A stretch of DNA of 10,901 nucleotides, from assembly GCA_045640165.1 (NCBI GenBank), contig JAZUEK010000024.1, positions 1 to 10,901 on the forward strand, given 5' to 3'. This stretch comes from RGIG426 sp045640165 (GTDB lineage: Bacteria > Bacillota > Clostridia > Oscillospirales > Acutalibacteraceae). Positions 1 through 6,977 of this stretch are shown piece after piece. The notes beneath the pieces are model-generated. The model was not told where the DNA came from. It saw only the letters and a program-made list of their open reading frames with translations, and made no database searches. Numbering within the stretch: the first letter of the stretch is position 1; the number at the start of each line of letters is the position of its first letter. Made by a program: the position numbers and the translations under genes.

Positions 1-822
1 GCTCGTAACATTGCTCTCGGCCATTACGATGTGCGAATTGAAAAACGCTATAACGACGAAATCGGTGAACTCACCGATACGATAAACTATATGGCGGGGG
101 AGATTGCCACCGCCGAACAGATGAAAAACGACTTTATTTCCTCTGTGTCCCACGAATTGCGTACACCGCTTACCTCTATCAAGGGGTGGAGCGAAACGCT
201 GTCTGAGCTTGGAACCGAGGATGAGGAGATGACCAAAAAAGGCTTAAAGGTTATCTCCGGCGAGACCGACCGACTGGCCCGTATTGTGGAGGATCTTCTC
301 GACTTCTCCCGTATGCAGAGCGGACGGTTTTCGGTGCAAATCGAAAAAATGGACCTGCTCGCCGAGGTGGAGGACAGCGTAATGCTCTACCGCGACCGCG
401 CCAAACGCGAGGGAATCACCCTCAAGTATATGGAAAACGCGCGTGTGATGTTGCCGATTGAGGGCGACCGCATCCGTCTTCGTCAGGTACTTGTCAACGT
501 GATTGACAACGCCATTAAGTATTCGAAATCCGGTGGAACCGTGCGCGTAGAGGCCGCCGAAATCGGCGAGTTTGCCCAAGTGGTGGTCAGCGACACCGGC
601 ATCGGCATCTCGGACGAAGATTTACAGCATATTACCGACAAGTTCTATCGCGCCGGCAAAAACGGCGGTATTCCCGGCTCGGGAATCGGACTTGCCGTTG
701 TAGATGAAATTATTAAAAAGCATAACGGTACGTTGGAAATCGAAAGCGACGAGGGCGTCGGCACAACCGTCATCATCACGCTTCCGAAAAAACAACCGCA
801 AACCGGGAAGGAGACCATATGA
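1..822 (+). CDS. Sensor histidine kinase, C-terminal part (5' truncated by window edge)
   Basis: This is the cytoplasmic part of a membrane-bound two-component sensor kinase, which autophosphorylates a histidine and passes the phosphate to a response regulator. The frame is open from base 1, so the gene starts upstream; the GTG at 31 lies inside the domain and is not a credible start. In window residues (273 visible), a HAMP-like linker covers about 1-30 (DEIGEL). The HisKA H-box SHELRTPL follows, with the phospho-accepting His at residue 51 (codon 151-153). The HATPase_c domain has the N box (VIDNAIKYSK, about 167-176), G1 (SDTGIGI, about 197-203), an F box around DKFYRAG and G2 (GSGIGLAV). 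All catalytic boxes are intact, so it should be an active kinase of the PhoR/ResE/WalK-like type. Sensor and transmembrane segments are off the window, as is any response regulator. Its TGA overlaps the next gene's ATG, implying co-translation. The signal cannot be inferred. Confidence 0.93.
   Translation, partial: ARNIALGHYDVRIEKRYNDEIGELTDTINYMAGEIATAEQMKNDFISSVSHELRTPLTSIKGWSETLSELGTEDEEMTKKGLKVISGETDRLARIVEDLLDFSRMQSGRFSVQIEKMDLLAEVEDSVMLYRDRAKREGITLKYMENARVMLPIEGDRIRLRQVLVNVIDNAIKYSKSGGTVRVEAAEIGEFAQVVVSDTGIGISDEDLQHITDKFYRAGKNGGIPGSGIGLAVVDEIIKKHNGTLEIESDEGVGTTVIITLPKKQPQTGKETI
808..813 (+). promoter_or_regulatory. Shine-Dalgarno site for the DUF1385 gene
   Basis: AAGGAG lies 5 bases upstream of the ATG at 819, inside the last codons of the histidine kinase. 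It fixes the start of the downstream gene and supports the 4-base ATGA overlap as a true translational junction. Confidence 0.8.
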
Positions 823-1862
823 GTAACAAAGCAAAATCCTGCCCCGCAAAATTCACCTCGATCGGCGGTCAAGCGCTGATTGAGGGCGTGATGATGCGTG
901 GCCCGAAAAAAACCGCCATGGCGGTACGCCATGCGGAAACCAAAGAAATCCAGATGAAACAATGGGAAAACGGCGCTTCCCACAAGGGATTTTTCTGGAA
1001 AACGCCGTTCATTCGTGGCGTGTTCAACTTCGTCGATTCGCTCGTTCAAGGCTATAAAGCGCTGATGTTGTCGGTCGATATGTCCGGCATGGGCGACGAG
1101 GAAGTGGAGAACGAAAATAACGAAAAAGAAATCAAAAAAATGAGCGACGGTCCGCTGTTCGCCGTGTTGATGGTTGTCAGTTGTGCACTCGGCGTAGCGC
1201 TCGGTGTGGGACTTTTCATCTGGCTTCCTATCCAGATTTATAACCTGCTCAAAGGCGCCATTCCGGCGCTCGACAACCGCTTTTTGCAATCGTTCTGCGA
1301 GGGCCTTTTGCGTATCATCATCTTCATCGCCTACATCGCCGCCACCGCGCTGATGAAAGATATTCGCCGCGTGTATCAGTATCACGGCGCGGAGCATAAG
1401 ACCATTTTCTGCTATGAACACGGCTTGCCGCTGACGGTGGAAAACGTCAAAAAGCAAATCCGTTTCCATCCGCGTTGCGGCACCAGTTTTATGATTCTGA
1501 TGCTCCTCATCGGTATCTTTTTCTCGATGATTATTCCGCACAATATCCCGTCGCTCCTGCGCGCCGGCATCAAGATTTTGATGATTCCGTTCGTGATGGG
1601 TGTCGGCTATGAAGCCATCAAACTGGCCGGCCGCAAAGACAACAAATTCACGCGCTTTATCTCCGCGCCCGGTCTTTGGGTACAACGCATCACCACGCGC
1701 GAGCCGGAGGACGATATGATTGAGTGCGCGATTGCTTCGTTCGTCGAGGTGTTGCCGCTGGACGACAAGGCGCGTACCACGGCGCAGACGGTGCTTTGGA
1801 CGCCGTATGAAGAGCCGAAAAAGGACGCCGAAAAAGAAACCGAGGAAACGACCGAATCCTAA
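819..1862 (+). CDS. DUF1385 family membrane protein (YqhQ-like)
   Basis: A 347-residue integral membrane protein of the DUF1385 family, which includes B. subtilis YqhQ; the biochemical function is unknown. Family hallmarks are visible: GGQALIEGVMMRGP near residues 17-29, YHGAEHKTIFCYE at about 188-200 and HPRCGTSFM at about 217-225. Hydrophobic segments at roughly 113-137, 162-179, 222-240 and 251-268 are likely membrane spans. The His/Cys-rich motifs lie next to them (H189, H193, H217, C220), which suggests a metal site at the membrane face, though that is inference. An acidic/lysine-rich stretch (about 92-108) and a charged tail (about 331-347) look disordered. The start is set by an AAGGAG site. 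The gene is coupled to the kinase upstream and followed after 18 bases by prmC. DUF1385 beside prmC is a familiar Firmicutes arrangement, so family membership is secure even though the role is not. Confidence 0.93.
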   Translation: MSNKAKSCPAKFTSIGGQALIEGVMMRGPKKTAMAVRHAETKEIQMKQWENGASHKGFFWKTPFIRGVFNFVDSLVQGYKALMLSVDMSGMGDEEVENENNEKEIKKMSDGPLFAVLMVVSCALGVALGVGLFIWLPIQIYNLLKGAIPALDNRFLQSFCEGLLRIIIFIAYIAATALMKDIRRVYQYHGAEHKTIFCYEHGLPLTVENVKKQIRFHPRCGTSFMILMLLIGIFFSMIIPHNIPSLLRAGIKILMIPFVMGVGYEAIKLAGRKDNKFTRFISAPGLWVQRITTREPEDDMIECAIASFVEVLPLDDKARTTAQTVLWTPYEEPKKDAEKETEETTES

Positions 1863-1880
1863 CGAAATCGGGTGAAGAAA

Positions 1881-2735
1881 ATGACCTATCGTGAGTTATA
1901 TCGCCAACTGATGGCAGGAATGAAAGAAGCCGGCGTGCCGGATGCGCGCTTTGACGCGAGTTGTCTGCTTGAAGATATCGGCGGCTTGCCGTTTGCCCAA
2001 CGCGCGCGGTATTGGGGCGAATACGTCCCTGAACCCATCCGCTTTGAGGTAGAGCGCGCCGCGGCACAGCGTATGGCCGGCCGACCGCTTCAGTACATAC
2101 TCGGCAGTTGGGATTTTTTGGCGCTGACGCTCCGCGTGGGCGAGGGCGTGCTCATTCCGCGCCCCGAAACGGAACTGCTTTGCGAAATCGGCGCCGCCTT
2201 TATCCGCAACAGCAGCCGTCCGCATCCGCAGGTGTTCGACTTGTGCGCCGGCTCGGGCTGTGTCGGACTTGGCATCTGCACGCTTGTGAAAGAGGCGCAG
2301 GTGACGGCGGTAGAACTGTCCGAAGCCGCGTGCTACTATCTGCGCTATAACGTCGCGAACCACCCCGACTGCAACGTGGATATCGTTCAAGCAGACATTC
2401 TTACCGACTCGCTCTCCATTCCCGGCATGGCGGAACTGATCGTATGTAATCCGCCGTATATCCGCACCGCGGATTTGGATGGGTTGCAAACGGAAGTAAA
2501 ACACGAGCCGCGTATGGCGTTGGACGGCGACGAGGACGGCCTCAAATTCTACCGCGGACTGACGAAGCACTGGGTCAAACGGCTTGTAGACGGCGGTATG
2601 ATGGCGGTGGAAATCGGCGAAGACCAAGGAGATGCCGTGTCTCGCTTATTTGTAGAAGCCGGACTTTCCGACGTGCGCGTTTATAAAGACGCGTCCGGCC
2701 TCGACCGTGTTGTCACCGGTATCCTTTGCCCGTAA
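1881..2735 (+). CDS. prmC: Peptide chain release factor N5-glutamine methyltransferase
   Basis: PrmC (HemK) uses S-adenosylmethionine to methylate the glutamine of the GGQ motif in release factors RF1 and RF2, which aids translation termination; it is cytosolic. Counting from ATG 1881 (284 residues), the N-terminal helical domain carries RPLQYILG (about 68-75), followed by VLIPRPETE (about 90-98). The SAM-binding motif I is DLCAGSGCVGLGI (from about 120). The catalytic motif NPPY, which holds the substrate glutamine, is at about 190-193. Length and motif order are normal for the family. A GTG at 1872 in the same frame would add three residues. ATG 1881 is preferred because a GGTGA element at 1871-1875, complementary to the 16S 3' end, sits 5 bases upstream. 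prfA (RF1), often next to prmC, is absent: a terminator follows directly. Confidence 0.95.
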   Translation: MTYRELYRQLMAGMKEAGVPDARFDASCLLEDIGGLPFAQRARYWGEYVPEPIRFEVERAAAQRMAGRPLQYILGSWDFLALTLRVGEGVLIPRPETELLCEIGAAFIRNSSRPHPQVFDLCAGSGCVGLGICTLVKEAQVTAVELSEAACYYLRYNVANHPDCNVDIVQADILTDSLSIPGMAELIVCNPPYIRTADLDGLQTEVKHEPRMALDGDEDGLKFYRGLTKHWVKRLVDGGMMAVEIGEDQGDAVSRLFVEAGLSDVRVYKDASGLDRVVTGILCP

Positions 2736-2742
2736 AATAAAA

Positions 2743-2773
2743 AAAAAAAGACCGCCCAAGGCGGTCTTTTTTT
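2743..2773. terminator. Bidirectional intrinsic terminator between convergent operons
   Basis: A perfect 7-bp G+C-rich stem (arms 2750-2756 and 2760-2766, loop CAA at 2757-2759) is preceded by an A run (2739-2749) and followed by seven T (2767-2773). It therefore reads as a hairpin plus U-tract on either strand. It lies in the 48-base gap between the prmC stop and the stop of the minus-strand zinc-ribbon gene, so it should end both transcripts. Confidence 0.93.
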
Positions 2774-2783
2774 GCGCGTATTT

Positions 2784-3140
2784 TCAGGTGATAATGCGGT
2801 AGGCGATACCACACAGCGCGGCGACAACAAAGAGAAGTATAATGCCGCCGCAACCGATTTTAAGCGTTTTGAGAATGGAGGAGCCACCGCTTAAAAAACG
2901 GAACGCCGCATCGGCAGCACGAGAAATTTTGCCGAGGCTTTCGGTGGCTTTGCGGTTTTCTTCCGCTTCGGTGCGGTTGCGCTCAATTTCCGATTGCTTG
3001 CGCTCGTTTTCGAGTTTCTCCGCATCGATTTTGGTCTTTAACTGGTCGTTGTGGGAGAGCACCGCGTTGCAATGGGGGCAAACGGCGCAGTCGGCGTCGA
3101 TTTGCGCCTCACAGTATTCGCAAAAGATTTTCTCGCTCAT
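2784..3140 (-). CDS. Zinc-ribbon / coiled-coil / single-TM protein, function unknown
   Basis: I do not recognise this 118-residue protein as a characterised family. Its N-terminus is a zinc ribbon with two CxxC knuckles, C7-x2-C10 and C21-x2-C24, plus an extra C18 and H23. Residues about 30-68 are very rich in Glu, Lys, Arg and Asn with no proline and should form a long charged helix or coiled coil. A short linker (about 70-93) leads to one hydrophobic span (about 96-115) and a three- to five-residue tail. It has no signal peptide, so the likely topology is a tail-anchored protein with the zinc ribbon in the cytoplasm. The ATG overlaps the stop of the upstream transferase (ATGA) and has an AAGGAGA site at 3148-3154, so it is co-translated as the last gene of the teichoic-acid-type operon. 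A scaffold or regulatory role at the membrane is conceivable but unproven. Confidence 0.85.
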   Translation of the reverse strand: MSEKIFCEYCEAQIDADCAVCPHCNAVLSHNDQLKTKIDAEKLENERKQSEIERNRTEAEENRKATESLGKISRAADAAFRFLSGGSSILKTLKIGCGGIILLFVVAALCGIAYRIIT

Positions 3141-5881
3141 TTTCGGCTCTCCTTACGGGTAAATTTCAAGAGGTCATCATAGATGCGCTTGCAGTTTTGG
3201 TGGTCGGAATAGGCAAAGAACGCATCTGCGCGTGCTTTGTATTCCGCCGGCATCTCGCAATCGTGCTCCATCGCGTCGATGAGCGCATCTACCAGGTCGT
3301 CTTGGGTCTTACAAATTTTGCCGAAGCCCATTTCCTCGGTTTTGAACGCGCCCTCTTCATAGTGTTTCGGCAAACTGTCCGGCAGGTAGTAAAGAAGCGG
3401 CTTGCGCATATACGCGAAATCGAATTGCACACCGGAATAATCGGTAATCATCAGCGCGGATTCGCAAAACAGTTTTTCATACGACGTGTCGCCGGTCGCG
3501 GCGAGGATTTTGACATCCGTGTCGTCGCCGAAATCGTTTAACTGCGGACTGACGATAGGGTGAAGCACGTAGACGATTTCGTAAGAAAGGCGCTTGGCGG
3601 CGTCAAGAAGCCGCTTATCGTGGATGAGCGCGTCGTAGGTCTTAAAATAGGCGGAATCGCGAAAATGGGGGTTATAATCGCGCTGTACGCCCTCGTTCTT
3701 GCGCACCGTTACCGCCGACTGCATACGCCAGGTGGGGGAAAGCAGAAGCTGCTTCTTTTTCGCGTCTTTTAATCCGTCGAACCGCGGCACGCCGGTAAGT
3801 TTCAGTTCGTCGCCTTTGTAATCGTAAATCGGGCGAGAGAGGTTGTCAATTTCAATCGGCGCGGCGCAGAAATAGAGTTCGGTATTGTCGCGCAGGCGGT
3901 TTTGGGCGGCACCGATGTTTTGCACCGACAAACCGTGTTGGACACAAGCGGTTTTGAAATGCACCAAATCGCGGAGATATGCCGACGTATCCACCGATAA
4001 GTGGTTCACTTCCATTACCGTGGAGTTGGAGGCGACCACCACGTCGGCATTGAGGAACGCCATATAGTGCCGCAACGTGTTGCGGTAGGTCGGTTTTAAG
4101 CCGTCCGCTTTAAGTGCCGCCGCCTCGGGCGCGTGTTTGTCGATTAAATACGTCTTGTAAATCCCGTCTTGTTGCGGTTTGGCATAGCGGTAGATATATT
4201 CGCTGTTGTCGCCGCCTTTGTAGATTTTATCGAGGAAAAACCACACGGTTTTTCCCTTCCAAAACGGACGGGTAATCCAATACGCGCCGCGCATAGCGAG
4301 CATCGCCAGCGCGCGCTTTTTGCCGCTTTTAAGCATCTCGAACGCAAGAGCAACCTCGCGCCCGATGCCGGAAAGCGGTTTGTTTTTATAAAACCGCAAA
4401 GACAGCGTTTCGCGGTCATAACGGCAAACACGGTCGGCAAACCGCCACGTCGAATGGCGAAGCATTTCGGTGAGTTTTGCAAAATGCGAGGGGAAGACGA
4501 GCGGAAGCGGATAGGCCTTGTTTTCAAAGGTGAGTTCAAAATGCACGTCACCGGCCGTTTTCACCGTGTTGAGCGGAAGCGACACCGAAAACGCGCGTTG
4601 CTTAAACGCGGATTTGCCGAAATATTTGGTCAGTGCAAAGCGGCCGCACCATACCGGCGCAAAGGTTTCGCCGCCGACACAAACGGAAAGTTCCGCCGCC
4701 TCGCCGTAGACGTTGGCAATCGTGCCATCGATTTCGAGCGCGTCGCCCACGCAATCCATCCGCTGGATATTGACGGGGGTGAGCATGGAGTTGCCGAACG
4801 GCACACAGCCTTTTTTCGGGAGAGACAACAGCAGTTGTCCGCCCATGGCGGAGAGTTTCATCTCTTCGGTAAAGCAGTTGTGTTTTAACTGCAAAAACAT
4901 CACTTTTTGGGAGAACGCGAGCGCATCGCCGTTCGGCAGTACGCGGTCGATAATCTCGTCGTCCGCGTATTGCAATACCGCGGAGAACCGCGCTTGCTCC
5001 TCGTCCGCTTCGACGGCAGAAAGCACGCGACGATTGCGGTTGTCGCGGTTGGCCTCGGCTTTACACCACAAAAGGTGCACCGCCGCCGCCTGCAAATAGG
5101 CAGGGACAAAGCCGCGCTCTTTTTTAACGGCTTTCAGCAGCGGCAAAAGCCACTCGTCGAGTTCGGATACGTACCAGTCGCGGTCATACACACGCGGAAA
5201 CACCGCAAAATGCGGATCGTAAGAGGTGGCGTAAGTGTACGTCATTTCGTCCGCCGCAAGGAGCAATCCGTGCTTTGCGAGCACGCGGAAAAGCAAATCC
5301 TGCGCACCGGCTTCCTCCGAAAGCGAGGGATTCCAGTCAAACTTCTTGAGAGTAGGCAAGAAGAACAACACGCCATAAAGCGTCAGCGGAAAACGAAGCG
5401 CCACCGGCTTTTTGCCGCGCAAATCCACACCGACGGTGCGATTGCCGGCAGAAAAACGGTCCACGCCGTCGCCTGCGAACTTCTGTTTCGGGCAAATCAG
5501 CGGAATATCGGGGAGTTTCGGGAGTTTTTCTTCCTCTTCATCCTCCAACAACTCGTCGTCCACGTTGACGCGGTCGGCGAATTTAAGCATTTTTTCAAAA
5601 TAGTTTTTGGGGAACGTGTCACCGGCGCGCAACACCGCCAGATAATCGCCCTCGGCATCCGCTTTGGCGGCGTTAAATACCTCGGCAAGCGAGCCGGAGA
5701 GCACACGCGCACCGTGCGATGCCGCATACTCGTCGAAAACGGGGCTTTTCTGCCCGTTTTGGGCGAGAAGAGGAATCAGTTTCGCTCGCGCGGTTTGCGC
5801 CTCAAACGCGGCAAAAAGCGCCTCGTTTTGCGCTTCGTTCTCGCCGGCGACGAGAAGTACCGTAATCCGTTCGCCGCTCAT
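3137..5881 (-). CDS. Two-domain protein: N-terminal GT-A-like domain plus CDP-glycerol glycerophosphotransferase (TagF-like) domain
   Basis: A 914-residue cytoplasmic or membrane-associated enzyme, probably building a polyol-phosphate (teichoic-acid-like) chain. Residues about 1-225 resemble a GT2/GT-A glycosyltransferase, with a Rossmann-like start (RITVLLVAG), the segment YLAVLRAGDTFP at 80-91 where a DxD motif is expected, and a late LLFRVLAKHG helix. A very acidic insert (about 108-119) splits this domain. Residues about 340-465 look beta-rich and may be a linker sandwich. Residues about 545-905 match the CDP-glycerol glycerophosphotransferase family (TagF/TagB): GGDNSEYIYRYA, QHGLSVQNIG with a conserved His (649), TGVPRFDGL, LSPTWR, VLHP (His 774) and ITDYSGVQFDFAYMRKPLLYY. 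The start has a GGAGGA site at 5888-5893 and overlaps the SDR stop by four bases. Substrate (glycerol, ribitol or other CDP-polyol) is not readable from sequence. The C-terminal assignment is firm; the N-terminal domain may be inactive. Confidence 0.9.
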   Translation of the reverse strand: MSGERITVLLVAGENEAQNEALFAAFEAQTARAKLIPLLAQNGQKSPVFDEYAASHGARVLSGSLAEVFNAAKADAEGDYLAVLRAGDTFPKNYFEKMLKFADRVNVDDELLEDEEEEKLPKLPDIPLICPKQKFAGDGVDRFSAGNRTVGVDLRGKKPVALRFPLTLYGVLFFLPTLKKFDWNPSLSEEAGAQDLLFRVLAKHGLLLAADEMTYTYATSYDPHFAVFPRVYDRDWYVSELDEWLLPLLKAVKKERGFVPAYLQAAAVHLLWCKAEANRDNRNRRVLSAVEADEEQARFSAVLQYADDEIIDRVLPNGDALAFSQKVMFLQLKHNCFTEEMKLSAMGGQLLLSLPKKGCVPFGNSMLTPVNIQRMDCVGDALEIDGTIANVYGEAAELSVCVGGETFAPVWCGRFALTKYFGKSAFKQRAFSVSLPLNTVKTAGDVHFELTFENKAYPLPLVFPSHFAKLTEMLRHSTWRFADRVCRYDRETLSLRFYKNKPLSGIGREVALAFEMLKSGKKRALAMLAMRGAYWITRPFWKGKTVWFFLDKIYKGGDNSEYIYRYAKPQQDGIYKTYLIDKHAPEAAALKADGLKPTYRNTLRHYMAFLNADVVVASNSTVMEVNHLSVDTSAYLRDLVHFKTACVQHGLSVQNIGAAQNRLRDNTELYFCAAPIEIDNLSRPIYDYKGDELKLTGVPRFDGLKDAKKKQLLLSPTWRMQSAVTVRKNEGVQRDYNPHFRDSAYFKTYDALIHDKRLLDAAKRLSYEIVYVLHPIVSPQLNDFGDDTDVKILAATGDTSYEKLFCESALMITDYSGVQFDFAYMRKPLLYYLPDSLPKHYEEGAFKTEEMGFGKICKTQDDLVDALIDAMEHDCEMPAEYKARADAFFAYSDHQNCKRIYDDLLKFTRKESRK

Positions 5882-6951
5882 ACCGATTCCTCCAAAATCG
5901 CCACCGTGCGGCGCACGCCCTCGGCGACGTCAATTTCGGCCTCAAAACCGAGGGATTTCAGTTTCGAGCAATCGAGGATTTCCGGCGTTTTCGAAAACAC
6001 TTTCGGCGGTTCGGGCTCATCTTCGGGATTGGCAAACGAGAGGGTAAGTTTACGCTCGGGGAACGCGGCGACGGCAATTTTGCCGAAGTCGCGGATGGTC
6101 ACGTTAGAGCGGTCGTCGGCGATGTTGTAAACCTCGCCGTTTTCTCCGGAGAGAAGCACCGCCAAAAATGCCGCCGCGGTATCCGCCACGTAACAGAACG
6201 AGCGATACGCACCGCCGTTGCTCTTTAAGAGAATGTTTTCGCGGCGCACGACGTTGGCGATAAACTGCGCCCACACGCGGTCGTCATCAAGACTACACGC
6301 ACCGTAGATGTACGCCGGGCGCACCAGTTTTACCGGCGTACCGTATTGGTGGAAATAGGCGTTTGCAAGCGTTTCGGTGGCACGCTTACCCTCGGCATAA
6401 CAGTTTTTGTAAACAGTGAAATCAAGAATGCCGTTGGTCTTTTCACTCATCACGTCGCCGTCATACACGTCGCCGTAGACTTTCAGGCTGGAGGCGCAAA
6501 GCACACTCTCCGCGCCGCAATGACGGGCGTATTCCAGCACGTTCGCCGTGCCGACCGTGTTGGTGAGCAACGTACCAACCGGGTTTTGCTCATACTGAAT
6601 GGCGCTCGCAGGGCTTGCCGCGTGAATAACAAAATCCGCTTTCGGCAAATCGGTGGGCAGGTTGCACACGTCGCCGGCAAGAAGAGTCAGTTCATCGCGT
6701 TCGGCGGCACCGCCAAACGCTTTGCGCGCTTTTTCCGCATTATGGACGAACGCGACCACGCGGATGTCGTCACCGTAAAGGTCGTTGCGCGCAAGCACCG
6801 CAAGCGTGAGATACCGCCCGATAAGACCGGCGGCACCGGTCAAGAAGAGGGTTTTGCCGGAAAGTTTTTCCCACGGCAAAGCCCGCTTGGCAACGGACAA
6901 AACGTCCGCATACAAAGCAGGCTTCAAAAGGTCTTTCAACGGTGTATTCAT
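5878..6951 (-). CDS. NAD-dependent epimerase/dehydratase (extended SDR, UXS-like)
   Basis: A 357-residue extended short-chain dehydrogenase/reductase acting on a nucleotide sugar or related substrate. The NAD-binding motif GAAGLIG is at 39-45. HAASPASAIQYEQNP (110-124) followed by NTVGTANVLEYA resembles UDP-glucuronate decarboxylase (UXS) signatures. The active-site serine region is CASSLKVYGD (152-161), and the catalytic YxxxK is Y185/K189 in YAEGK. A substrate-side segment with LVRPAYIYG and FCYVADTAAAF completes the fold. ATG 6951 is chosen over an in-frame GTG at 6981: AAAGGA at 6963-6968 lies upstream of the ATG, and the GTG would overlap the previous gene's stop. The gene sits between a TarI-like cytidylyltransferase and a TagF-like transferase. 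It may therefore reduce or epimerise a precursor of the activated polyol, or make a decorating sugar. It is not the zinc-type reductase TarJ. The exact substrate is unknown. Confidence 0.9.
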   Translation of the reverse strand: MNTPLKDLLKPALYADVLSVAKRALPWEKLSGKTLFLTGAAGLIGRYLTLAVLARNDLYGDDIRVVAFVHNAEKARKAFGGAAERDELTLLAGDVCNLPTDLPKADFVIHAASPASAIQYEQNPVGTLLTNTVGTANVLEYARHCGAESVLCASSLKVYGDVYDGDVMSEKTNGILDFTVYKNCYAEGKRATETLANAYFHQYGTPVKLVRPAYIYGACSLDDDRVWAQFIANVVRRENILLKSNGGAYRSFCYVADTAAAFLAVLLSGENGEVYNIADDRSNVTIRDFGKIAVAAFPERKLTLSFANPEDEPEPPKVFSKTPEILDCSKLKSLGFEAEIDVAEGVRRTVAILEESV

Positions 6952-6977
6952 CGTTTCATCCGTCCTTTCACAAAAAA

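Noticed and set aside
645..1685. Long minus-strand open frame opposite the kinase end and DUF1385 gene
   Set aside because: Its translation is His/Arg-rich with no recognisable domain, it lies antisense to two confidently identified genes, and it has no supporting ribosome binding site.
1896..2627. Minus-strand open frame opposite prmC
   Set aside because: No domain or start signal, and prmC motifs on the plus strand are unambiguous.
2736..2783. Possible promoter or small RNA in the convergent gap
   Set aside because: Only the bidirectional hairpin is visible; both flanking genes read into the gap, so no promoter is required here.
4907..6130. 407-codon plus-strand open frame opposite the TagF-like and SDR genes
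   Set aside because: It spans the junction of two real minus-strand genes, its product is Arg/His-rich with no motifs, and it is explained by the codon bias of the opposite strand.
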